64,000 bases of DNA, taken from assembly GCF_002920915.1 (NCBI RefSeq), contig NZ_PQVF01000015.1, positions 1 to 64,000 of the forward strand, in the 5' to 3' direction. Below the pieces are notes generated by a model. That model was not told the origin of the DNA. It worked only from the letters and a program-made list of their open reading frames with translations, and did not search any database. Position 1 is the stretch's first letter. Each line of letters begins with the position of its first letter. Of the stretch, positions 27,595 to 37,771 are shown piece after piece. Source of the stretch: Solitalea longa (GTDB lineage: Bacteria; Bacteroidota; Bacteroidia; Sphingobacteriales; Sphingobacteriaceae). The position numbers and the translations under genes are program-made.

Positions 27595-29073
27595 ATGAAC
27601 ATCATGAAAAAGAAACTTTTATATATACCGCTAATACCTCTGTTATTAACAGTAAACAGTTGTACAAATCTTGATGAGAAACTGTATAACACTATCCCTA
27701 CGGATGAATACGGAAAAACGCCGCAGGAAATCGAAACCATTGTAGGCCGTGCGTACGCTTCGCTACGTGGTTATGCCGGGCATTTCCCATTAGATTACAC
27801 CTACGAATTAAATGAAAATGCTTCTGACGAAGCGGTAATTCCTACCCGCGGAACCGACTGGTATGACGGCGGGGTACATCAACGCGTTCAGCGTCACAAT
27901 TGGAAGCCTGATGAAAACTTAATTCAGGTAACCTGGGAAATGCTTTATTCAGGTATTACCATTGTTAACTCAATTATTTTCCAGGTTGATCAATCAAGCC
28001 TGACTGCCGATCAGAAAGCAAATGTAAAAGCGGAGCTAAGAGGTGTTAGAGCCTACTATTACTATCGCTTATGCGACATGTTCGGTAATGTTCCGCTGCA
28101 AATTGATTATAATGATAAAGAGGTAAAAGCCAAATCTACCCGCGCAGAAGTGTTTAACTTCATCGAATCAGAGCTAAAGGATATAGTAGGCAAACTACCT
28201 ACTAGTGGTTATGGCAAGTTTACCAAAGCAGCAGGTTACAGTTTACTGGCTCGTTTGTATATCAATGCCGAAGTGTTTAAAGGCACTCCAATGTGGCAGG
28301 AATGTATTGATGCTTGTGACCAGGTAACCGGTTATTCGCTTCAAACTAATTTCCTTGATAACTTCTTAACAGAAAATCAGGGTTCGGTTGAAAATATCTT
28401 TGTTGTTCCTTACGACGCAACAGTAACCTTGGGTAACTTCAAGCAGTCGCTGGCATTGCACTACCAGTCGAGAGTGGCGTTTCAAACTACGGCCGACTTT
28501 GTAAACGGTTATTGCTGCGAACCTGGTGTGTATGGAAAATTTGAAGAAAACGATGCTCGTCGCAAAGGCTTATTACAAGGTCCTTTATTAGCACCTGATG
28601 GTTCTCAGCTTTTACAATCTGATGGAAACCCTGTAAACTACACTGATGCGGTAAGTTTGGAAAGCGCCACCCAAAGTGATGGTATACGCGATATCAAATA
28701 TCAAAACTCTAAAGGCGACAAATGGGAACGCAGCAATGATTATGTATTGATCCGTTATGCTGAAGTAATGCTAATGAAGGCTGAAGCCTTGATTCGCCTG
28801 GGACGTGGTGGGCAGGCACAGCCAATAGTTGCGGCGGTTAGAAAACGTGCGAATGTTGAAACTCCAGCAAATGTTGACCTTGATTTTATGTACGACGAAT
28901 TACTTCGCGAGTTCCTGTTTGAAGAACACCGCCGTACCGATCAGATCCGTTTTGGCAAATTCAGTGTTGAAGGCTGGGAGATGAATCAAACTGATAAACG
29001 CAGGGAGATCTATCCTATTCCTACCTCGGCAATGCAAACCAATAACAAACTGGTGCAAAATCCAGGCTATTAA
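27595..29073 (+). CDS. SusD-family glycan-binding lipoprotein
   Basis: A 492-residue lipoprotein with lipobox TVNSC (cysteine 23), the lid of the SusC transporter. The family marks are seen: SusD-like TPR region with the YYYRLCDMFGNVPL segment and C-terminal RRTDQIRFGKF plus the ending REIYPIPTSAMQTNNKLVQNPGY. A second ATG three codons in (27604) would also give a good signal peptide. It is coupled to susC (10-bp gap). Confidence 0.96.
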   Translation: MNIMKKKLLYIPLIPLLLTVNSCTNLDEKLYNTIPTDEYGKTPQEIETIVGRAYASLRGYAGHFPLDYTYELNENASDEAVIPTRGTDWYDGGVHQRVQRHNWKPDENLIQVTWEMLYSGITIVNSIIFQVDQSSLTADQKANVKAELRGVRAYYYYRLCDMFGNVPLQIDYNDKEVKAKSTRAEVFNFIESELKDIVGKLPTSGYGKFTKAAGYSLLARLYINAEVFKGTPMWQECIDACDQVTGYSLQTNFLDNFLTENQGSVENIFVVPYDATVTLGNFKQSLALHYQSRVAFQTTADFVNGYCCEPGVYGKFEENDARRKGLLQGPLLAPDGSQLLQSDGNPVNYTDAVSLESATQSDGIRDIKYQNSKGDKWERSNDYVLIRYAEVMLMKAEALIRLGRGGQAQPIVAAVRKRANVETPANVDLDFMYDELLREFLFEEHRRTDQIRFGKFSVEGWEMNQTDKRREIYPIPTSAMQTNNKLVQNPGY

Positions 29074-29079
29074 TAAATG

Positions 29080-29143
29080 TTAAGAAGTACGATGACGAGG
29101 TGCAGTTAAGGTGCTAACCAAAACTGTACTTCGTACTTCTTAA
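29080..29143. repeat. Inverted repeat of the GTACTTC family between susD and the glycosidase gene
   Basis: TTAAGAAGTACG and CGTACTTCTTAA form perfect 12-base arms around a 40-base loop. It may be a mobile-like intergenic repeat or an mRNA processing element; it lies within the presumed operon, where it could lower expression of the downstream enzymes. Confidence 0.7.
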
Positions 29144-29179
29144 ATCGTACTTCATTGTTTTACGTTAAACGGCAAAGTA

Positions 29180-30415
29180 ATGAAAATACACGCCTGGCTG
29201 CTTTGCGCAATGCTAATAGTATGCGCCTGTGGCAAATCAAGCGATGATGCGCCCCAAACGAAGGAGGAATTTAAGGTTACGACATATCCGGCTGAAAAGG
29301 TGCAGAAAACAAAAACGCAAAAGGTTTATGTTCACCTGATGCCCTGGTTCGAATCAAAAGAAACCAGTCCTGATGGAAAATGGGGACAGCACTGGACCAT
29401 GGCCAACAAAAACCCCGATATTATTAATGGTAGCGGTCAGCGCGAAATTGCCGCACATTTTTATCCCTTGACAGGACCCTATGCTTCAGGTGATGCTGCT
29501 ATTATCGAATATCAGTTATTGCTCATGAAGCTTTCTGGCATTGATGGCGTTTTCATCGATTGGCCAGGAACAACTGTGCTTTACGATTACCCATTGCTGG
29601 TTAAAAACACCGAAAAGCTTATCGCTAAGCTCGACAAGGTGGGTTTAACCTTTGCTATTGTTTATGAAGATCAAAATATTAACATTGCTTACAATGCCCA
29701 GGTAATTCCGGATAAGCTGGCAGCCGCTCAACAAGATATGGCCTACCTGCAATCAAATTACTTTAACAAATCATCGTACATAAAAGTTAATGGCAAGCCA
29801 TTGCTGATGGTCTTCGGTCCGCAAACCTTTACTACTGAAAATGAGTGGACGAATGTATTTAACGGTTTAAGTACAAAGCCTGCATTCTTCACACTTTGGA
29901 ATGCATCAGGTAAAGCCGGAAAAAACGCCACAGGTGAATTTGGGTGGGTATACAAGACCAACCTTACCGATCTCACTAATTTTTATGGCAATGCATACGC
30001 TGGTGTAAAAGTAGCCTCTGCCTATCCCGGTTTTAAGGCTTTTTATACCGAAGGCGGCTGGGGAAGCAATCCTTTTACAATTGACCATAACAATATTTCA
30101 ACTTTTAACGCCACCCTCGATCTTGCTTTAAACAGCGGATTAGAAAGCATTCAACTGGTTACCTGGAATGATTATGGAGAAGGAACGATGTTAGAACCTA
30201 CCAAAGAATTTGGCTATGGATTTTTAACCAGCCTGCAAAGTAAACTGGGGGTAAGCTATACACAAACCGAACTTGAATTGATAGCAAAACTGTATGAACT
30301 GCGGAAAAAGTATCCCGGTTCTGCTGAAAACCAGAAAAAACTGGACCAGGTGTTTTACTACCTCGTTTCAAATAAAATAACCGAAGCCAAAGCATTGCTG
30401 CAGGAAATTAAATAA
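29180..30415 (+). CDS. Glycoside hydrolase family 71/99-like lipoprotein
   Basis: A 411-residue lipoprotein (lipobox VCAC, cysteine 17). The catalytic domain matches the family 71/99-like group: VHLMPWFESKETSPDGKW, then GIDGVFIDWPGTTVLYDYP, AIVYEDQN and ESIQLVTWNDYGEGTMLEP. Family 99 enzymes are endo-alpha-mannosidases and family 71 enzymes cut alpha-1,3-glucan, so the substrate class is alpha-linked but not decided by sequence reading. It precedes the GH97 gene by 7 bp, within the operon. The acidic residues in EDQN and NDYGEG are plausible catalytic candidates. Confidence 0.8.
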   Translation: MKIHAWLLCAMLIVCACGKSSDDAPQTKEEFKVTTYPAEKVQKTKTQKVYVHLMPWFESKETSPDGKWGQHWTMANKNPDIINGSGQREIAAHFYPLTGPYASGDAAIIEYQLLLMKLSGIDGVFIDWPGTTVLYDYPLLVKNTEKLIAKLDKVGLTFAIVYEDQNINIAYNAQVIPDKLAAAQQDMAYLQSNYFNKSSYIKVNGKPLLMVFGPQTFTTENEWTNVFNGLSTKPAFFTLWNASGKAGKNATGEFGWVYKTNLTDLTNFYGNAYAGVKVASAYPGFKAFYTEGGWGSNPFTIDHNNISTFNATLDLALNSGLESIQLVTWNDYGEGTMLEPTKEFGYGFLTSLQSKLGVSYTQTELELIAKLYELRKKYPGSAENQKKLDQVFYYLVSNKITEAKALLQEIK

Positions 30416-30422
30416 GAGAAAG

Positions 30423-32429
30423 ATGAAAAGAAACATTGTTTTATGCCTGCTGATGCTGGTATGTGCCTCGTTTGTGGGTTGTAAATCCACCGCACAAATA
30501 CTGTCGGTAAAGTCTCCCGACGGGACCCTTAACGTTTCATTCCAGTTGAAAGACGGAGTGCCTTATTACAACATTGGAAAAAGAAACTTTTCGGTTGTTA
30601 ACGATTCGAAAATGGGTTTTATCCTAAAAGATATTCCTTCGCTGGATAAAGATTTTAAAATTATTGATTCAAAAACGGGCACTTTTGATCAAACCTGGAC
30701 ACAACCATGGGGTGAGGTAAAGGATATCCGTAATAACTATAAAAGCCTGGTAGTATCGCTGCAAGAGAAAAAGGGCCTTAAACGCAAAATGAATATTGTT
30801 TTTAAGGTTTATAATGATGGCGTTGGATTTCGTTACGAGATACCTGAACAACCGGGTTTAACCGAATACCAAATTATGGATGAGCTCACGGAGTTTAACA
30901 TGTCCCGTGATTTAGAAGCATGGTGGATTCCGGCATTTCCTGACGCACAAGACTCAGAGCAGCCTTTTACCAAAACAATGCTTAGCAAGCTTGATCAAAA
31001 CGTTCATACGCCATTAACTATGGAACTAAACGACAGCTTGTTTGTAAGCATCCATGAGGCGGCATTGGTCAATTATGCTTCAACAACCTTAAAACCTAAT
31101 GGAACCACCTTGTTAAAAAGTGATCTGGTGCCTTGGGCCGATGGGGTAAAAGTGAAAGTTAAAGGCTCATTGAATACACCGTGGAGGACTTTGCAAATTG
31201 CCGATAAACCCGGCGATCTGATCACCTCTTACCTTATCCTCAATTTGAACGAGCCTAACAGACTTACCGATATTTCGTATGTAAAGCCAGGTAAATACAC
31301 CGGGGTTTGGTGGGGTATGCACCTTAAAACCCAAACCTGGGGTCAGGGACCGCAACATGGTGCCACCACTCAAAACGTTAAAGATTTGATCGACTTTAAC
31401 AAAAAACATAACATTCAAGGTGTGCTTGCCGAAGGATGGAATGAAGGCTGGGATGGCGATTGGGTAAAAGATGGAAATTTTAACTTCACCAAATCTTACC
31501 CCGATTTTGACATGGCCGAACTGAGCAAATACGCACAAGAAAATGGTGTTGCTTTAATCTCTCATCATGAAACCGGCGGTAATGTAGCCAACTATGAAAG
31601 CCAGTTGGAAGATGCCTTTAAGCTGTTGGAGAAGAATAATATTCATGCAGTTAAAACAGGCTATGTGAATAAACGCATTAATGGCAAAGAGTATCATCAG
31701 GGGCAGTTTATGGTTAACCACTACCAGCACGTGGTAGAAACTGCAGCTAATCACAAAGTAATGGTTGATATTCATGAGCCGATAAAAGATACCGGTTTAC
31801 GTCGCACCTACCCTAACCTAATGACCCGTGAAGGGGTGCGCGGAACCGAGTATGAAGCATGGAGCGAAGGTAACACGCCTTCTCATACCACCATTATCCC
31901 TTTTACACGTGGTTTAGCAGGCCCAATTGATTACACTCCTGGAATATTCGACATTCAGTTTAAAAACGACGGGGGCTTTAGAGTTCACACTACTTTAGCG
32001 AAACAGTTGGCATTGTACGTGGTGATTTATAGTCCGTTTCAAATGGCTGCCGACCTGACCAAGAACTATGAGAACAATCCGGCTTTTAAATTCATTGAAG
32101 ATGTTCCAACCGATTGGGAAACCACTAAAGTATTGGATGCCAAAATCGGTGAGTTTGTAACCATTGCCCGCAAGGACCGCAAAAGCAATGACTGGTACTT
32201 AGGATCTATCACTAATGATAAAGCCTGTACCATTGACGCCAAGTTAAGTTTCTTAACACCTGGAAAAAACTACATGGCCGAAGTGTATGCTGATGGTGAA
32301 GGTGCGAACTATGATACAAACCCGCTTCCGGTAGCTATTTCACAAACAAAAGTAAATTCTGAATCAATATTGAAGATCAGTCTGGCAGCCGGTGGCGGAC
32401 AAGCCATCCGATTTAGAATGATCGATTAA
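30423..32429 (+). CDS. GH97-family alpha-glycosidase (SusB-like)
   Basis: A 668-residue lipoprotein-type or periplasmic enzyme (possible lipobox FVGC, cysteine 20). Family 97 marks: an N-terminal beta-super-sandwich, then the barrel with QGVLAEGWNEGWDGDW, the HHETGG and DIHEPIKDTGLRRTYPN segments and the motif GVRGTEYEAW with an acidic residue. Members are alpha-glucosidases (SusB) or alpha-galactosidases; the choice is not clear. It would finish oligosaccharides imported by SusCD. It ends the operon, followed by a strong terminator. Confidence 0.94.
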   Translation: MKRNIVLCLLMLVCASFVGCKSTAQILSVKSPDGTLNVSFQLKDGVPYYNIGKRNFSVVNDSKMGFILKDIPSLDKDFKIIDSKTGTFDQTWTQPWGEVKDIRNNYKSLVVSLQEKKGLKRKMNIVFKVYNDGVGFRYEIPEQPGLTEYQIMDELTEFNMSRDLEAWWIPAFPDAQDSEQPFTKTMLSKLDQNVHTPLTMELNDSLFVSIHEAALVNYASTTLKPNGTTLLKSDLVPWADGVKVKVKGSLNTPWRTLQIADKPGDLITSYLILNLNEPNRLTDISYVKPGKYTGVWWGMHLKTQTWGQGPQHGATTQNVKDLIDFNKKHNIQGVLAEGWNEGWDGDWVKDGNFNFTKSYPDFDMAELSKYAQENGVALISHHETGGNVANYESQLEDAFKLLEKNNIHAVKTGYVNKRINGKEYHQGQFMVNHYQHVVETAANHKVMVDIHEPIKDTGLRRTYPNLMTREGVRGTEYEAWSEGNTPSHTTIIPFTRGLAGPIDYTPGIFDIQFKNDGGFRVHTTLAKQLALYVVIYSPFQMAADLTKNYENNPAFKFIEDVPTDWETTKVLDAKIGEFVTIARKDRKSNDWYLGSITNDKACTIDAKLSFLTPGKNYMAEVYADGEGANYDTNPLPVAISQTKVNSESILKISLAAGGGQAIRFRMID

Positions 32430-32493
32430 TAGATTTTTTTCATGTAAACAACAATTGAAAAACGCTTGTTTCATTGATTAATTGGTTTATTGG

Positions 32494-32522
32494 AGCAGCC
32501 CCTGAAAAGGCTGCTTTTTTTA
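32494..32522 (+). terminator. Terminator of the polysaccharide operon
   Basis: Stem AGCAGCC/GGCTGCT with an eight-base loop followed by seven T residues, 65 bases after the GH97 stop. Confidence 0.9.
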
Positions 32523-32719
32523 TTGATGCCGCTTTTATTTTGCAAGAGAAGTGGTAATCTGCTATAAAAAAATAACCCCGCTGTTCACCCAGGTTACCAT
32601 TGAATATTGTTATAACACCGGGCGCTTCCAAAAACCAATTTCAATTGATAATGAAGCCATTTATTCGTAATTTCAGTTCGCATTTGCCTGCTAATCTGAC
32701 AATAAAAAAAGGAGGATAT

Positions 32720-33181
32720 ATGCTAAGCAAAAAGTTAGAGGATTACTTGAACAACCAGAATGTTCAGTACGCCGTAATTGATCACATGGCAACCGCCACT
32801 GCCCAACGAACTGCCGCCGCCGCCCATATTCCGGGCAATGAAATGGCAAAAACCGTAATGCTTAAAGTTGATGACCGTATGATGATGGCCGTTCTTCCTT
32901 GCCATTGCCGCATTGATATTGGTCGTTTGAAAGAAATAACCGGAGCCAGCAATATTTCACTGGCCAGTGAAGGAGAATTCAGAACCTATTTTCCGGACTG
33001 TGAAACCGGCGCTATGCCTCCTTTCGGAAACTTATACGGCATGGACGTATTTGTGGATGAACAACTATCTAATGACCAGAAAATAGCATTTAACTCGGGC
33101 TCACATAAAGAACTTATTCAAATGCCATTCAAATCATTTGAAAACCTGGTGCACCCTCACATAACACGATTTACCGCCTAG
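32720..33181 (+). CDS. YbaK/EbsC-type aminoacyl-tRNA deacylase-like protein
   Basis: A 153-residue protein of the YbaK/ProX superfamily, in which members hydrolyse mischarged tRNA. The start at 32720 (MLSKKLEDY) is supported by a strong Shine-Dalgarno AAAAGGAGG eight bases upstream, unusual in this window where most starts lack one. Features are VIDHMATATAQRTAAAAH, the AKTVMLKVDDRMM strand and MPPFGNLYGM. Length fits a stand-alone YbaK. Substrate not known. It has a terminator directly after the stop. Confidence 0.82.
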   Translation: MLSKKLEDYLNNQNVQYAVIDHMATATAQRTAAAAHIPGNEMAKTVMLKVDDRMMMAVLPCHCRIDIGRLKEITGASNISLASEGEFRTYFPDCETGAMPPFGNLYGMDVFVDEQLSNDQKIAFNSGSHKELIQMPFKSFENLVHPHITRFTA

Positions 33182-33191
33182 CACGTTATCG

Positions 33192-33221
33192 ATACTCTGC
33201 TTATTGCAGAGTATTTTTTTT
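33192..33221 (+). terminator. Terminator of the YbaK-like gene
   Basis: Perfect stem ATACTCTGC/GCAGAGTAT with a five-base loop followed by seven T residues, 10 bases after the stop. Confidence 0.9.
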
Positions 33222-33546
33222 AACTGAAAAGGCTTTTCCTTTTTTAACTACACTTAGCCACTTTAGCTATCAACACTTAAATCATTCATAAAAAGCCGAT
33301 TGTGTTTTTTAAATTTTAATGGCTGATGAATAAAATATACATTATAAGAAATTTTAATTACTATAATTAACTAAAGCATCATAAAGGTAAACAAACCGCA
33401 CTAATTAAACATTCTCATTATCAAAGTGTTATTTTTACAATAATTGATTTTTATCAGTTTTTTTGAATAAAAGGCATGTTACTTTTGTAGTGTTCTAAAA
33501 ACGGAACAACATTTGAATTTTAGTTATAGTCTCAAATTATATAGTT
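33222..33546 (+). promoter_or_regulatory. AT-rich leader with the promoter of the small gene at 33547
   Basis: This gene-free 325 bases is very AT-rich. It contains a -7 element TACTTTTG at 33480-33487, identical to that of the MFS gene (39099). No textbook -33 TTG at 18-20 bases spacing is evident. It gives a leader of about 55 bases before the ATG. Confidence 0.5.
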
Positions 33547-33735
33547 ATGAAAGCATCGTCTTCAACATTCAGCGCCGACATGAAAATCTCCAAATCAGGC
33601 AAATCATCTACTAAGTATGCACAACAGACTTATGACTATCTAAAATATTTACTAGGAAGAAAGTACCAGAAATACGGTCCAAGTGCAGCAATGGTTTACG
33701 ATAATAATTGCGATTATTTTTGTAACGCCGACTAA
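33547..33735 (+). CDS. Small protein with a two-cysteine C-terminus, unrecognised
   Basis: A 62-residue protein. The first 25 residues are Ser/Thr/Lys-rich (MKASSSTFSADMKISKSGK...), the middle is an amphipathic helix with many tyrosines (YAQQTYDYLKYLLGRKYQKYG), and the tail ends in NNCDYFCNAD, with cysteines C55 and C59, CxxxC. It has no signal peptide. Its own promoter before it and strong terminator after it suggest a real gene. I do not recognise the family. Its layout (polar leader, compact Cys tail) resembles a modified-peptide precursor, but no modifying enzyme is nearby. Confidence 0.6.
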   Translation: MKASSSTFSADMKISKSGKSSTKYAQQTYDYLKYLLGRKYQKYGPSAAMVYDNNCDYFCNAD

Positions 33736-33765
33736 ACAAGCTTTTTTAAATAACCTTTCATATGT

Positions 33766-33799
33766 AAACGCGTCCCGAAATTCGGAACGCGTTTTTTTT
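33766..33799 (+). terminator. Strong terminator after the small gene
   Basis: Stem of 12 pairs in 13 (AACGCGTCCCGAA against TTCGGAACGCGTT) followed by eight T residues. Confidence 0.92.
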
Positions 33800-33805
33800 G
33801 CTTAT

Positions 33806-33841
33806 AAACAACAAAAGCGACCCTTTCGAATCGCCTTTGTT
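33806..33841 (-). terminator. Terminator of leuS
   Basis: Minus-strand stem AACAAAGGCGA/TCGCTTTTGTT (one G-U pair) with a 10-base loop and TGTTT after it, 40 bases beyond the leuS stop. Confidence 0.65.
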
Positions 33842-33881
33842 ATGTATTAATTACTAATGGCTGCTTAGCCTCATTAACCTA

Positions 33882-36650
33882 CTAAATCACCATATTAACA
33901 ATGCGGCCTTTCACAACGATCACCTTTTTAGGTGTTTTGCCATCCAGGTATTTTTTCACATCGCTACTTTCCAAAACCAGTTTTTCAACATCAGCAGGCT
34001 CTAGTGCCAAAGAAACGTTCAGTTTGGTTTTCACCTTTCCATTAATAGAGATTGGATAATCAAATGCATCCTCCACCAAATGTTCAGGTTTAAATTCAGG
34101 ATAAACGGCGTCGATAACACTTCCTTTTCCTGGGTTTAAAATGCTCCACAACTCTTCGGCAATATGAGGCGCATAAGGACAAATGGTAATTACCAGTGGT
34201 TCTAAAATGGCACGTTTATTACATTTTAAAGCCGTAAGCTCATTTACACAGATCATATAACTTGATACCGAAGTATTGAATGAGAAACGGGTAACATCTT
34301 CTTCAACCTTTTGAATGATCTTGTGAAGAGCTTTTAACTCGGCCTTGCTCGGCTCTTCGTTAGTTACACTAACCTCTCCTTTTTCATCCAAAAACAAATT
34401 CCAAAACTTACGAAGGAAATTGTAAACGCCCGAAATCCCATTGGTGTTCCATGGTTTGGATTGTTCCAATGGACCCAGGAACATTTCGTACATGCGCAGG
34501 GTATCGGCACCGTATTGCTCAATAATATCGTCAGGGCTCACCACATTGTACTTCGATTTCGACATTTTCTCTACCTCATGCCCGCAGATATATTTACCAT
34601 CTTCCAGTACAAATTCGGCATTAGCGTAATCAGGTATAGATTTTTTGAATTTCTCCAGATCCAACACATCATTATGAACAATGTTTACATCTACGTGTAA
34701 AGGCTGTGTGTCGTAATCCTTACGCAAACCGTAGGAAACAAACTTGTTGGTTCCGATAATACGGTACACAAAATTTGATCGGCCCTGAATCATCCCCTGG
34801 TTGATGAGCTTTTTGAAAGGCTCCTCTTCCTGTACATATCCAAGATCTTTCAATACTTTATTCCAGAAACGAGAATATAACAAGTGGCCTGTAGCGTGCT
34901 CCGAACCGCCTATGTATAGGTCAACATCTTTCCAATAATCGGTGGCTTCTTTAGAAACAAATGACGAATCATTCTTAGCATCCATATAGCGGTACCAATA
35001 CCAGCTGCTCCCCGCCCATCCAGGCATGGTGCTGTGCTCGTATTCAAATTCTCCTTTGTACTTCCAACCGGCGGCTCTTGCCAATGGCGGCTCTCCGGTT
35101 TCAGTTGGCAGGTATTTATCGATCTCCGGAAGGATCAGCGGCAGATCCGATTCGTCAATTAAATAAGGCAAACCATTTTTGAAATATACAGGCACCGGTT
35201 CACCCCAATAACGCTGGCGGGCAAAAATAGCATCGCGCATACGGTAATTGGTCTTAGCCTTCCCCGTTCCTTCTGCTTCAATTTTATGAACAAGAGTTTT
35301 CATTGCCTCTGCATAGTCCATTCCATCAATCAATCCTGAATTAACGTATTTACCTTCTTTGGTCGCGTCGGCAGTTTCATCGATTACCTGACTATCTAAG
35401 ATCTGAACAATTGGAAGGTTAAAGTGCTGTGCAAAGCGGTAATCACGCTCATCGCCTGATGGTACGGCCATAACCGCTCCAGTACCATAACCGGCCAATA
35501 CATAATCAGCAATCCAAACCGGCACTTTTTCACCGCTTAATGGGTTAATGGCAAAAGCTCCTGTAAACGCCCCCGAAACGGTTTTAACATCCGCCATCCG
35601 GTCGCGCTCACTCTTTTGCTTGGTTTTATTAATGTAAGCTTCTATTTCAGCCTTATGCTCGGGAGTGGTAAGTTTATCTACCAATTCATGTTCAGGAGCC
35701 AACACTAAAAAGGTTACCCCAAAAACGGTATCTAAACGAGTAGTAAAAACCTCAATTTTATCCTCAAACTTCTCTAAATTGAATTTCAACAACGCCCCCA
35801 CGGATTTACCGATCCAGTTGCGCTGCATTTCGCGAATAGGCTCCGGCCAGTCGATATTATCTAAGCCCTGTAGCAAACGTTCAGCATATGCCGAAATACG
35901 CATACTCCATTGGCTCATTTTCTTTTGTTCCACAGGATGACCACCGCGCTCTGAAAAACCACCTATCACTTCGTCGTTTGCCAGTACAGTTCCCAACGCA
36001 GGGCACCAGTTAACAACTGATTCTGACAAATAGGTTAAGCGATATTTCAGCAATTCTTTTTGCTGCTCATCTTCGCTCATCGCATTCCATTCAGCAGCTG
36101 TAAAAGAACGGGTATCCTCATCACAAGCAGCCTTAACACCGTTGGTTCCATTGTTCTCAAATTTGGCAACCAGCACATTAATAGGCTCAGCTTTATCCGT
36201 CTCAAAATTGTACCATGCATCAAATAACTGCATGAAGATCCATTGCGTCCATTTATAATAGTCGGCATCGCAGGTACGCAGTTCGCGGCTCCAGTCATAA
36301 GCAAAACCAATACGGTCCAACTGTTCGCGATAACGTTTCGTATTCTGATCTGTGGTGATAGCCGGATGTTGACCGGTTTGGATGGCATATTGCTCGGCAG
36401 GTAATCCAAATGCATCGTAACCCATTGGATGCAATACATTGAATCCTTTTAATCGTTTGAAACGGCTAAAGATATCAGAGGCAATATAGCCGAGCGGGTG
36501 ACCAACATGCAAGCCTGCACCTGATGGATATGGGAACATATCCAGTACATAATATTTTGGCTTGTTTAAGTTGATGTCAACCTTGTATGTATGGTTTTCG
36601 GCCCAATACTTCTGCCATTTCTGTTCAATTTCGCGAAACTTATATTCCAT
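33882..36650 (-). CDS. leuS: Leucyl-tRNA synthetase
   Basis: Class I synthetase that charges tRNA-Leu. The 922-residue protein has the HIGH-type motif HVGH at 48-51, the editing (CP1) domain between roughly 240 and 470, and the KMSKS signature at 695-699, followed by the anticodon-binding region and C-terminal tail. Length is typical for Bacteroidota. Its 205-bp divergent upstream gap is shared with ftsX. Confidence 0.97.
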   Translation of the reverse strand: MEYKFREIEQKWQKYWAENHTYKVDINLNKPKYYVLDMFPYPSGAGLHVGHPLGYIASDIFSRFKRLKGFNVLHPMGYDAFGLPAEQYAIQTGQHPAITTDQNTKRYREQLDRIGFAYDWSRELRTCDADYYKWTQWIFMQLFDAWYNFETDKAEPINVLVAKFENNGTNGVKAACDEDTRSFTAAEWNAMSEDEQQKELLKYRLTYLSESVVNWCPALGTVLANDEVIGGFSERGGHPVEQKKMSQWSMRISAYAERLLQGLDNIDWPEPIREMQRNWIGKSVGALLKFNLEKFEDKIEVFTTRLDTVFGVTFLVLAPEHELVDKLTTPEHKAEIEAYINKTKQKSERDRMADVKTVSGAFTGAFAINPLSGEKVPVWIADYVLAGYGTGAVMAVPSGDERDYRFAQHFNLPIVQILDSQVIDETADATKEGKYVNSGLIDGMDYAEAMKTLVHKIEAEGTGKAKTNYRMRDAIFARQRYWGEPVPVYFKNGLPYLIDESDLPLILPEIDKYLPTETGEPPLARAAGWKYKGEFEYEHSTMPGWAGSSWYWYRYMDAKNDSSFVSKEATDYWKDVDLYIGGSEHATGHLLYSRFWNKVLKDLGYVQEEEPFKKLINQGMIQGRSNFVYRIIGTNKFVSYGLRKDYDTQPLHVDVNIVHNDVLDLEKFKKSIPDYANAEFVLEDGKYICGHEVEKMSKSKYNVVSPDDIIEQYGADTLRMYEMFLGPLEQSKPWNTNGISGVYNFLRKFWNLFLDEKGEVSVTNEEPSKAELKALHKIIQKVEEDVTRFSFNTSVSSYMICVNELTALKCNKRAILEPLVITICPYAPHIAEELWSILNPGKGSVIDAVYPEFKPEHLVEDAFDYPISINGKVKTKLNVSLALEPADVEKLVLESSDVKKYLDGKTPKKVIVVKGRIVNMVI

Positions 36651-36855
36651 CTTTGTCGAATAATTAAAATAATTTCGGGTTGCTGATCGCGGCCTAGGGT
36701 TTATATACTGAGATTTAAACCTCTAACGCGCCATCCGTAACCCGTAATTCTCAATTAGAAACGCGAAAATATGAATTTAACCGCGGAAATAATTACTTGA
36801 AGTTTACGTTTGTAATTTGAATTAGTATTTTCGCAACACCTATAAAGGAATTCTT

Positions 36856-37734
36856 ATGTCAGAATTTGAAGAAAGCAACGTTTCACGAAAGACCAAAAGA
36901 GTATACATTACCACGGTAATCAGTATTGCAATGGTGTTATTAATGGTTGGGCTTGCCGGTTTGATCATTTTACATGCCCGCAAACTTTCTGATTATGTGA
37001 AAGAAAATATCGTAGTTAATGTTTATTTAAACGAAGATGCCAAAGAGGTTGACATCCTTGCTTTGCAAAAGGAAATTGAAAAATCCCCTGCAGTAAAATC
37101 AACTGTATACGTGAGTAAAGAACTGGCTGCTGAAAATCTTTCAAAAGATTTGGGTGAAGACTTTATAAAGTTCCTTGGCTATAACCCTTTATTATACTCT
37201 ATAGATGTATACATGAAGGCTGACTACGCCAACAATGCTAACATTGATAAGATCATTCAAACTATTTCGAGTAAACCATTAGTTAAAGAGGTAAAATATC
37301 AGCAATCACTGGTTGATTCGATGAATCGTAACCTTAAAGCCATCAGCTTTATCATTTTAGGATTTGGCGGTTTATTGTTGTTCATCGCCCTTGCCCTGAT
37401 CAATAATACGATTCGCCTGGCCATTTATTCACAGCGCTTTACTATTAAAAGCATGCAGTTGGTTGGAGCTACCAAAAACTTCATCCGCCGCCCGTTCCTG
37501 GGTATGGCAATATTGCACGGAATTTTAGCCGGATTATTGGCAACCCTAATGGTTATGGGCGTATTGTACCTTACCCGTCAGGAAGTACCGGAGTTAATTG
37601 TACTGCAAGACTATTCAGAGTTCGGTCTTTTATTTATCGGACTGATCGTATTAGGAATCCTGATTTCTCTGTTCAGCACCTATTTTGCAGTAACCCGTTA
37701 TTTACGCCTGAAAATTGACGCTTTATACGTTTAA
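36856..37734 (+). CDS. ftsX: Cell division protein FtsX
   Basis: Membrane part of the FtsEX ABC-type complex that activates cell-wall hydrolases at the septum. The 292-residue protein has one N-terminal transmembrane segment (VVISIAMVLLMVGLAGLI), a periplasmic loop of about 130 residues and three C-terminal segments with the conserved LVGATKNFIRRPFL. The FtsE partner is not adjacent, a common arrangement in this phylum. It heads a run with DUF3098 and uppP, suggesting an envelope-linked operon. Confidence 0.95.
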   Translation: MSEFEESNVSRKTKRVYITTVISIAMVLLMVGLAGLIILHARKLSDYVKENIVVNVYLNEDAKEVDILALQKEIEKSPAVKSTVYVSKELAAENLSKDLGEDFIKFLGYNPLLYSIDVYMKADYANNANIDKIIQTISSKPLVKEVKYQQSLVDSMNRNLKAISFIILGFGGLLLFIALALINNTIRLAIYSQRFTIKSMQLVGATKNFIRRPFLGMAILHGILAGLLATLMVMGVLYLTRQEVPELIVLQDYSEFGLLFIGLIVLGILISLFSTYFAVTRYLRLKIDALYV

Positions 37735-37771
37735 AACTAAAGTTGCCATTGCAACATCCAGAAAATATTAA

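Noticed and set aside
31167-31538. 123-residue frame opposite the GH97 gene
   Set aside because: Antisense shadow of a clear glycoside hydrolase domain.
36077-36439. 120-residue frame inside leuS
   Set aside because: Out-of-frame shadow of leuS on the same strand.
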